From NCBI GenBank assembly GCA_023416955.1, contig JAEZGM010000034.1, positions 1 through 64,000 of the forward strand: a stretch of DNA of 64,000 nucleotides, given 5' to 3'. The notes under the pieces were generated by a model, which ran no database searches, had not been told where the DNA came from, and saw nothing but the letters and a program-made list of their open reading frames with translations. The DNA is from Bacillota bacterium (GTDB lineage: Bacteria; Bacillota; Clostridia; Oscillospirales; Acutalibacteraceae). The translations under genes were made by a program, and so were the position numbers. Numbering within the stretch: the first letter of the stretch is position 1; every line of letters begins with the position of its first letter. Of this stretch, positions 58,465-64,000 are shown piece after piece.

Positions 58465-59987
58465 TCATTCAGTGTATGATTATCGCATAAGGTCTTTCGA
58501 TATTCCGACGGACTTTGGCCCATATATTTGTGAAACTTAATATAAAAATAGTCAATATTCTCATACCCGACCATCTTAGAAATTTCATATACCTTTAAGT
58601 CCTTCTGCTGCAGAAACTCCTTTGCCTTCGTGATTCGCACACGGTCAAGATACGAATTAAAGCTCTCCCCCGCGCTGCTTTTAAAAAGCTTACCGAGATA
58701 CGCGCTGTTGTAGCCGAACAGCTGAGCCAGCTGTTCCAATCTCAAATTTCTGCTGTAATTCTTCTCAATATACTGCCTGACGCGGCTTGCAATATGATCA
58801 CTTTGAAACACGGAAATACTGTTTATTATTCTTTGAAATTCTATTTTTATATAGGCAATAATCTCATACAGCCGCGTTTTTCCACTGATTGAGGAAATAA
58901 TTTGCACATCATTCTGCAAGCTGATTCCCTTTTGCTGATAATCCTTCAGTACAGCATTTTTTACCTGAATGAAGATATTAATCAGATAATTCATGATATC
59001 ATTCGGCTGAACTTCCATTGCGGCTAAGCCGCCCTGCATGCTGTCGAGTTCAGTACAGATGCGCTCAAAGTTCCCGCTTTGTACACAGAGATAAAATTTT
59101 TCAACACATTCCTGTGTACTGGTATCGCTGATGTTGTATGGGTTGGGCGATGCCGGTAAGTCGCTCACATGAACGGCATATTGATTTTCCGGGCAGAAAA
59201 ACCTTCTTGCATAAACAGTCAAAGCGTCCTGATAGGACTTTGGTATATCTGAAGCAGTGGCCACAACCCGGCCCACGGCGAAGAACAGGGTCTCATCCGG
59301 GTTATTGCTGACAATTCCTTCAAACTTGCGGATGGACTTTTCCCCTTTTATGAGGTAGGTATTCATTCCCTGCAGACTGACATGCTCCACCGAATGTGTG
59401 CGCAGGAACTTGGCTACTTCATCCCCGCTGTTCTCCTTATCGGCTGCTGATTTTTTCCGATCGGAAATCACAACAAGATAGCTGTCGGCGTTCAGTCCAA
59501 GTTCATTTAAATGAGAAGGTTGCGCACTCCGACTTTTCCCTGTCAGGATATCCGCGAGCATCATTGTCCGGGCTTTCTCCATAGCAAAGCTCATGCGCTG
59601 TGACTGAGAGCGCTCCCGCTCGATTTTCTGGTGAATTGACTGTACCGCTTCGGCCAGTTCAACCTCATCAATCGGCTTCAGAAGATAGGTTTCTACTCCG
59701 CACCGTATCGCGTCCTGCGCGTACTGAAAATCGGAATAGCCGCTTAATATAATGATTTTCCCGTTCCAGCCTTTTTCACGCGCAACCTTTGCACATTCCA
59801 ACCCGTGCATTTTCGGCATGCGGATATCCAGCAGCACAAGCTCCGGGTTCAGGGCAAGTATCTTTTCCAGACACTCACTTCCGTTAGCCGCTTCTCCTCC
59901 AACGGTGAATCCGAGCGAAGGCCAATCAATAATTTCCTTCAGTCCCATCCTGACATCGGGTTCATCATCGGCTATCAGTACCTTCAT
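58461..59987 (-). CDS. AraC-type response regulator (YesN family)
   Basis: 508 residues, ATG 59987. Receiver domain 1-120 with DDEPDVRMG and the phosphorylation site Asp54 in LVLLDIRMPKMHGLE, and Lys in YLLKPIDE. The middle ~250 residues are unassigned. The last ~100 form the AraC DNA-binding domain (NYSRNLRLEQLAQLFGYNSA, then SKMVGYENIDYFYIKFHKYM and GQSPSEYRK). It overlaps the kinase gene by 23 bp. By position it regulates the convergent sugar-transport operon. Confidence 0.9.
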   Translation of the reverse strand: MKVLIADDEPDVRMGLKEIIDWPSLGFTVGGEAANGSECLEKILALNPELVLLDIRMPKMHGLECAKVAREKGWNGKIIILSGYSDFQYAQDAIRCGVETYLLKPIDEVELAEAVQSIHQKIERERSQSQRMSFAMEKARTMMLADILTGKSRSAQPSHLNELGLNADSYLVVISDRKKSAADKENSGDEVAKFLRTHSVEHVSLQGMNTYLIKGEKSIRKFEGIVSNNPDETLFFAVGRVVATASDIPKSYQDALTVYARRFFCPENQYAVHVSDLPASPNPYNISDTSTQECVEKFYLCVQSGNFERICTELDSMQGGLAAMEVQPNDIMNYLINIFIQVKNAVLKDYQQKGISLQNDVQIISSISGKTRLYEIIAYIKIEFQRIINSISVFQSDHIASRVRQYIEKNYSRNLRLEQLAQLFGYNSAYLGKLFKSSAGESFNSYLDRVRITKAKEFLQQKDLKVYEISKMVGYENIDYFYIKFHKYMGQSPSEYRKTLCDNHTLNE

Positions 59988-61785
59988 GTTCCTTCTCCTC
60001 CCATTGAAGAGGCAGTGTAAGCATCACCTTTGTTCCTTTTTCCGGGTGACTTTCAATGTCAAGCCCATATGCCTCCCCATAAAACATTTGCAGTCTCCGC
60101 TGCACATTGTACAGCCCGATTCCTGTGGGTGCACTTTCCCTCGCCGAGTGAACTTTTTCCAGCAGCTGCCCCAACTCCTCCTCCGTCATCCCTCGGCCGT
60201 TATCTATAATCGAAATTTCAAGCCTGCCATTGTCCGGATTGATCAAAATCCGAATTAAACCGCCTGTCTCTTTCTCTTCGAGCCCATGGGTCATTGCATT
60301 TTCGACGATCGGCTGAAGCAGTAAAGGAAGCATTTTATATTCGTCACAGTGAATGCTTTCCGATATCATAAACTGATAATTAACTCTGTCCTTAAAGCGA
60401 ATTTTCTGAATTTCAAGATAAATTCGTATGTACTCCAGTTCTGACCCCAGCGTAACCAGGGAACCGTTTGACTCCAGCACATGACGCATGGATTTGCCGA
60501 GAAGCTTTACCGCATTTGCGACCTCGATATCCCCGTTCAGATGTGCTTTCATCCGGATAGACTCAAGCGTATTGTACAGAAAATGAGGGTTAATCTGACT
60601 GGAAAGCATTTTGAATTCGATTTTCTGCTGATCGTTGATCAGCTGCTGTTTTATGATCTTATCCTGATAAATTTCTTCATCTCTGCTTTTGATATTTTCG
60701 ATCATAGCCTTCATGTCCGTAAAAAGATCCATCAGCTCGCCGCTGCCGTTATAGGATTCTATTACATCATAATTTCCCTGGCCGACCTTATGCATTTCTC
60801 TGCGCAAAGTATTGAGCCGGTCGCTGAAGGTTTTGGAGAAGCAGACCACCATGACGAGCGGAACCAAAATACTGAACAGAACGATAAGAAGGCAGCTGAC
60901 AATAAGATTATGCATGATCGGAAGCGCGTTTTTATCTACCGTTGCAATATATATTTTGTCATTTGAAAAAACAGGTGTAAATGTAGATACTTCCAACAAG
61001 CTGTCCGCATTGTCAAATTCGATGATACCGGCCTTGTGAAAAACATCCGCCTTCCTGTCAATGCTCATCGGCATCGGCCGGTTCATATACCGGTTTTCGC
61101 TGGAATAAAACACGGGATCGCTGTTTACGGATATGACCGTTTCCATCGGGTCGGCGCTGATGCTTGATTTCAATTGATTGCTATTGACGTCAATAACAAG
61201 CACCGCGTACTCGCCGGTTTTGATAATCGGCAGCTTTACTACAAAGCGGAGCCGAACCACAAGATTTTGATACTGGTCAAAATACGACCATGTCGTCCAC
61301 TTGGGTGTCGGGCTTTGCACGGCGGATTTATACCAGTTATTATCTTTGTCCGCGGTGCTCGCAACTTTAAAATGGCCGTAATCAATCATGGTTGGATTAC
61401 TGCAATAGATCGTAATGGCGGAAACCTCCGCGTGATCTTGAGCATATTTATCAATGTTGGTATAATTTCTGCAGGCCTCATGGACATCCTCTAAGGAAGT
61501 GTATTTTGTCGAAAGAATTTCTTGAAGCTGTTCATCTCTCAGAATATTATTCGCGATAATACTGATTGAGGTAGTGATATCGAGAATGACGCCTTTTGTC
61601 CTGACGTTATAGGCACTTGTCAATTCAGAATGCTGCTTTTGCACAAGGTTCCTGTTGTTAACCACAAGATAAGTTCCCACAATTAAAATAGGAAGAAGAC
61701 CTGCCAGAAAAAAAACAATCAGCAACTGAGAACGAATTTTCAATTTAGAAATTTTCTCTTTCGCTTTCTGGAATTTAATAAGCAA
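59965..61785 (-). CDS. Sensor histidine kinase (YesM family)
   Basis: 606 residues from TTG 61785. Membrane helix at ~21-41, an extracellular sensor region ~42-290 (Cache-like), a second membrane helix at ~292-316, a HAMP linker, then the kinase domain: His401 in SSQINPHFLYNTLESIRMKA and the ATP-binding domain with QPIVENAMTHG, DNGRGMTEEEL and GIGLYNVQRRL. It would sense an extracellular sugar and phosphorylate the YesN-like regulator. Confidence 0.9.
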   Translation of the reverse strand: MLIKFQKAKEKISKLKIRSQLLIVFFLAGLLPILIVGTYLVVNNRNLVQKQHSELTSAYNVRTKGVILDITTSISIIANNILRDEQLQEILSTKYTSLEDVHEACRNYTNIDKYAQDHAEVSAITIYCSNPTMIDYGHFKVASTADKDNNWYKSAVQSPTPKWTTWSYFDQYQNLVVRLRFVVKLPIIKTGEYAVLVIDVNSNQLKSSISADPMETVISVNSDPVFYSSENRYMNRPMPMSIDRKADVFHKAGIIEFDNADSLLEVSTFTPVFSNDKIYIATVDKNALPIMHNLIVSCLLIVLFSILVPLVMVVCFSKTFSDRLNTLRREMHKVGQGNYDVIESYNGSGELMDLFTDMKAMIENIKSRDEEIYQDKIIKQQLINDQQKIEFKMLSSQINPHFLYNTLESIRMKAHLNGDIEVANAVKLLGKSMRHVLESNGSLVTLGSELEYIRIYLEIQKIRFKDRVNYQFMISESIHCDEYKMLPLLLQPIVENAMTHGLEEKETGGLIRILINPDNGRLEISIIDNGRGMTEEELGQLLEKVHSARESAPTGIGLYNVQRRLQMFYGEAYGLDIESHPEKGTKVMLTLPLQWEEKEHEGTDSR

Positions 61786-61967
61786 TTCTTCACTCTTCTT
61801 TTCGACAACATTGATAATATAAGTATATCATCTTAAAAATAATTGTAAATCTTTATTTGTATTCCGCCTGTATAGGAATTATACAACTCTTCTCCTGTCA
61901 AAATGTCTATTTATAACGGACAGTCTAATTTTTCTTTTTAGCGATTCTGCCATCCCGTTTGCGGCAT

Positions 61968-62020
61968 AAAAAAGCGGGGGTACAAACGAATTAAAATTCA
62001 TTTTGTACTCCCGCTTTTTT
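61968..62020 (-). terminator. Terminator of the NUDIX operon
   Basis: AAAAAAGCGGGGGTACAAA and TTTGTACTCCCGCTTTTTT pair around a loop; on the minus strand it ends in a U-run. It overlaps the stop of the NUDIX gene. Confidence 0.8.
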
Positions 62021-62414
62021 ATTTTGTGCCAGAATCGCTCATTTCCAATTGCCGTATCAACGCCTTGTTTGCAGGGCAGAATTCATAATTCCTTAACTCT
62101 GACGGAAACACCCAGCACAAGTCGACATGTATGCGCATAACAGGTTCACCGTGGAGAATTTGCGCTTTGAAAAAAGTCAGAGCGACTTCGCGTTCCGGGT
62201 AGCGGTATGTGGTTTCCGCAAGAATACCGTCTACGGAAATATCCACACCCAGCTCCTCCCTGCACTCCCGAATAACACATTCCTGCGCTGTTTCACTCGG
62301 TTCAAGCTTTCCGCCGGGAAACTCCCACAGAAAAGCGCAGCTTTCGCCGGCACCGCGCCTGCAGATCAGAATTTTTCCGCCTTCTTCGATAACGGCCGCA
62401 GCAACCTGCGTCAT
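62019..62414 (-). CDS. NUDIX hydrolase, MutT-like (8-oxo-dGTP type)
   Basis: 131 residues from ATG 62414, with GAGG eight bases upstream. The NUDIX box is present: GGKLEPSETAQE and IRECREELGV. The start TQVAAAVIEEGGKILICRR and WEFPGGKLE match the MutT (8-oxo-dGTP diphosphatase) group. It starts 10 bp after the stop of the upstream small gene. Confidence 0.87.
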   Translation of the reverse strand: MTQVAAAVIEEGGKILICRRGAGESCAFLWEFPGGKLEPSETAQECVIRECREELGVDISVDGILAETTYRYPEREVALTFFKAQILHGEPVMRIHVDLCWVFPSELRNYEFCPANKALIRQLEMSDSGTK

Positions 62415-62424
62415 TACAATCGCC

Positions 62425-62730
62425 TCACTTATAAAATCCATATTCACAGAGCAGTACAAAACAACTGTTAACCTCGTCGTCCGTAAAAAGTTCCGCGTAT
62501 TTCTTATCGACAACAACAGCTTCCATGGATAAATTCAGTTTTCCGCACATTTGCAGCTTTTCAAAGCCTTCGGAAGTCTGGTTCCTTGAAATGTAAGACT
62601 TCGCCGTCCTTACCCCGCCGTTTTTCTCTACCATTTGCAGAAACCGCGCCGGGTTGTAGTCGCATACTTTTGCGGCCTGCTCTGTTTTCCTGATTAATTC
62701 CTGTGTAAATTCGTTTTCCAATGCACTCAT
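62425..62730 (-). CDS. 101-residue conserved-looking helical protein
   Basis: ATG 62730 to a TGA at 62425. It contains NPARFLQMVEKNGGVRTAKS, TSEGFEKLQMCGKLNLSMEA and a C-terminal LFTDDEVNSCFVLLCEYGFY. This helical pattern occurs in a widespread family of short domains of unknown role, found alone or fused to other proteins. It is co-transcribed with the NUDIX gene. Confidence 0.65.
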   Translation of the reverse strand: MSALENEFTQELIRKTEQAAKVCDYNPARFLQMVEKNGGVRTAKSYISRNQTSEGFEKLQMCGKLNLSMEAVVVDKKYAELFTDDEVNSCFVLLCEYGFYK

Positions 62731-62808
62731 GCAGTTCCCTCTCTGTTCGATTATTTATATCCGAATATATCATATCACGATTTCTGTCGGACTCAATACG
62801 GACAGTGC

Positions 62809-62852
62809 AAAAAAATGCTTGCGGGCCATCTTCAAGCCCACAAACATTTTTT
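62809..62852 (-). terminator. Terminator after the HD-domain gene
   Basis: AAAAAAATGCTTGCGGGC pairs with GCCCACAAACATTTTTT with small mismatches. On the minus strand it is followed by a U-run and lies 30 bp after the HD-domain stop. Confidence 0.65.
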
Positions 62853-62881
62853 CCGGACGGCTTTACATTTTTTCAGCTGCA

Positions 62882-63499
62882 CTATCCTGTTGCTTCGCCG
62901 CACTTTTTCAAAAACAGGTGCACATTTTCCGCTTCCTTCTGCCTGTCGCAATGCAGCCTGCCAAACCGGTCACACAGCCCCAGCAGAGCGACCTCGTTGA
63001 CATCGGTCTGCTGCTTCATGGCTGCAATATCCGCAAAAGGCAGCCCGTTTACAACGAACAGAATTTGCATGTGCCAGCGAACGAGCGTGGCAACCACACT
63101 GATGAATTCATCATCTTCTGTAAACGCGCGCAAGAAATCTGTCGCCAGCTTTTCCCCCACCTTATCGTGGTCATAGGAGGTAATCTTTCCATTTCTATTT
63201 TTGGTGGTGATGGGTTTTCCGATATCGTGCAAAAGGGCGGCCCATAGAAAAGCCGTGGCATTTTTGCTTTTATGCTTTACTTTGGCTGCTTCGTCCACGA
63301 CCAGCATGGTATGGTTCCAAACGCTGCCCTCCGGGTGAAATTTCGGGGACTGAGGGGTACTGCGCATTTCTTGAATCATATTGAAAGGAAAATCACAAAA
63401 AATCGGTTCATCCCAGATTTCATTCAAATACCGGGAAGGCGCTTCGTCCAGCAGAAGATGCTGCTGAATCTCAAGATAAAGTTCTTTTTTCCGATTCAT
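62882..63499 (-). CDS. HD-domain phosphohydrolase-like protein
   Basis: 205 residues from ATG 63499 (a TTG at 63517 is another possible start). The HD motif is clear: SVWNHTMLVVDEAAK, FLWAALLHDIGKP (His-Asp metal pair), SYDHDKVGEKLA and VRWHMQ. Related proteins act on nucleotides or in tRNA/CCA repair as a partner domain. The substrate cannot be assigned. The start overlaps the upstream small gene by 29 bp. Confidence 0.83.
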   Translation of the reverse strand: MNRKKELYLEIQQHLLLDEAPSRYLNEIWDEPIFCDFPFNMIQEMRSTPQSPKFHPEGSVWNHTMLVVDEAAKVKHKSKNATAFLWAALLHDIGKPITTKNRNGKITSYDHDKVGEKLATDFLRAFTEDDEFISVVATLVRWHMQILFVVNGLPFADIAAMKQQTDVNEVALLGLCDRFGRLHCDRQKEAENVHLFLKKCGEATG

Positions 63500-63638
63500 T
63501 TCCGCGGTTGTCGTCAAGATCGTTCTGCCCGAACACAGCCCTTGCGCTTTCGTTCTGCGGGTTATGCTTGATGGTTTTGGAATGAAATTTGCCGTCGTTC
63601 TTTTTGTCCTTTTTCGTGTTGTTCTTATTGTTATTCAT
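63471..63638 (-). CDS. 55-residue small basic protein
   Basis: ATG 63638 has AAAGGAG upstream. The product is charged and low-complexity (MNNNKNNTKKDKKNDGKFHS), then NPQNESARAVFGQNDLDDNR. No family recognised, but the strong ribosome binding site and the overlap with the HD gene support it as real. Confidence 0.5.
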   Translation of the reverse strand: MNNNKNNTKKDKKNDGKFHSKTIKHNPQNESARAVFGQNDLDDNRGNESEKRTLS

Positions 63639-63730
63639 GGCAATCTCCTTTGAAAAATTCAATTTCCAAATTATTGTGCCATGGCAAGGATTATTTATTC
63701 CGGTGCGGGCAGCTGCTGTAAGCCGAAAAA

Positions 63731-64000
63731 TTACGCCCTGTTCCAGCCGCAAATCCGTTCGGACAGAAAATCAATCAGAACGAACAGCACAAAGCCGACG
63801 ACGGAAATTACAATGATGCCGCTGTACATGCCGATATAATCAATTCTGGACCATGCGTCCACAATATAATATCCCATGCCATACCGCGTTCCGTAACCCT
63901 CTACAAAGAATAATACGGAGACTGCTGTTCCAAGCGAAATACGCACGCTGGTGAACAGCTCCGGCAGAATGGCGGGCAGCGTAATGTGACAAACCGTCTG
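63731..64000 (-). CDS. ABC transporter permease, TauC/SsuC type, C-terminal part
   Basis: The minus-strand frame runs in from beyond the window edge and ends at 63731 with 89 residues seen. It has the EAA-type loop LPAILPELFTSVRISLGTAV and the hallmark end MGYYIVDAWSRIDYIGMYSG...LIDFLSERICGWNRA of the NitT/TauT permeases (nitrate, sulfonate, thiamine-precursor importers). Substrate unknown. The start lies to the right of this window. Confidence 0.85.
   Translation of the reverse strand, partial: QTVCHITLPAILPELFTSVRISLGTAVSVLFFVEGYGTRYGMGYYIVDAWSRIDYIGMYSGIIVISVVGFVLFVLIDFLSERICGWNRA

Noticed and set aside
1..64000. CRISPR arrays, tRNA and rRNA genes
   Set aside because: No regularly spaced direct repeats and no recognisable tRNA or rRNA sequence were seen by eye. 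The dispersed repeats found are palindromic mobile-type elements, not CRISPR units. Without a tRNA scan a single missed tRNA cannot be fully excluded.

Overview
The window comes from a low-to-moderate GC member of the Bacillota, most likely an anaerobic clostridium of the Oscillospiraceae/Ruminococcaceae type. This is inferred from gene content: PadR/HAAS membrane operons, a B12-binding radical SAM protein of the kind common in clostridia, many nitroreductases and flavodoxin-like proteins, YesM/YesN-type sensor-regulator pairs, GGAGG-type ribosome binding sites with occasional TTG/GTG starts, and sigma-A promoters with 17-base spacers. No rRNA, tRNA or CRISPR array was seen.

Layout. Positions 1-2.5 kb are a graveyard of a former mobile/conjugative element: a relaxase N-terminal stub, a frameshifted HNH nuclease and small frameshifted ORFs. 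From 2.7 to 8.5 kb (minus strand) is a complete oligopeptide ABC transporter (two ATPases, two permeases, one lipoprotein), preceded by a strong promoter and a 340-base leader that holds an intrinsic terminator. From 9 to 11.4 kb lie more remnants: a GH3 beta-glucosidase fragment joined to another gene's 3' end, AT-rich small ORFs and an IS3-family transposase tail. From 11.6 to 23.7 kb (minus strand) is a probable catabolic operon: FadR-type GntR regulator, GH38 alpha-mannosidase, M42 aminopeptidase, a second complete oligopeptide transporter, and a PLP-dependent cystathionine lyase/synthase-like enzyme. This combination would fit use of mannose-bearing glycopeptides or peptides.

From 24.3 to 37 kb are small regulator-led units: a MetE-like protein, TetR plus a membrane-anchored nitroreductase-like protein, PadR-HAAS with a six-fold repeated membrane protein, a frameshifted XRE/effector-binding regulator, TetR-membrane protein-flavodoxin, a sugar acetyltransferase, and a TetR divergent from two flavodoxin-like reductases. 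At 37.3-40.5 kb sit a PD-(D/E)XK-like protein with a possible winged helix and a RecB/Cas4-like nuclease fused to a DinG/XPD-type Fe-S helicase. At 41-45 kb is a MarR-controlled heterodimeric ABC exporter with one degenerate ATP site. At 45.4-49.4 kb is a redox-stress cluster (two nitroreductases, an ABM monooxygenase, MarR, Rrf2, an NAD(P)-binding protein, an FMN reductase). Then follow a two-motif CDGSH protein, the radical SAM protein and a DEAD-box RNA helicase. At 54.5-61.8 kb are a sugar ABC importer (LplB/YtcP type) and a convergent YesN/YesM two-component system that probably controls it. The right end has a NUDIX hydrolase, an HD-domain protein, small conserved proteins and the C-terminus of a TauT/NitT-type permease.

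The most unusual feature is a set of dispersed non-coding repeats. One family of ~168-187 bp elements with 18-bp inverted ends is present in three copies plus partial ends. One family of 67-bp elements (three copies, plus one diverged 77-bp copy) is bounded by TA duplications. A third, hairpin-forming repeat is present twice, and in one copy a 67-bp element is inserted at a TA, so the empty and filled sites can be compared directly in this window.
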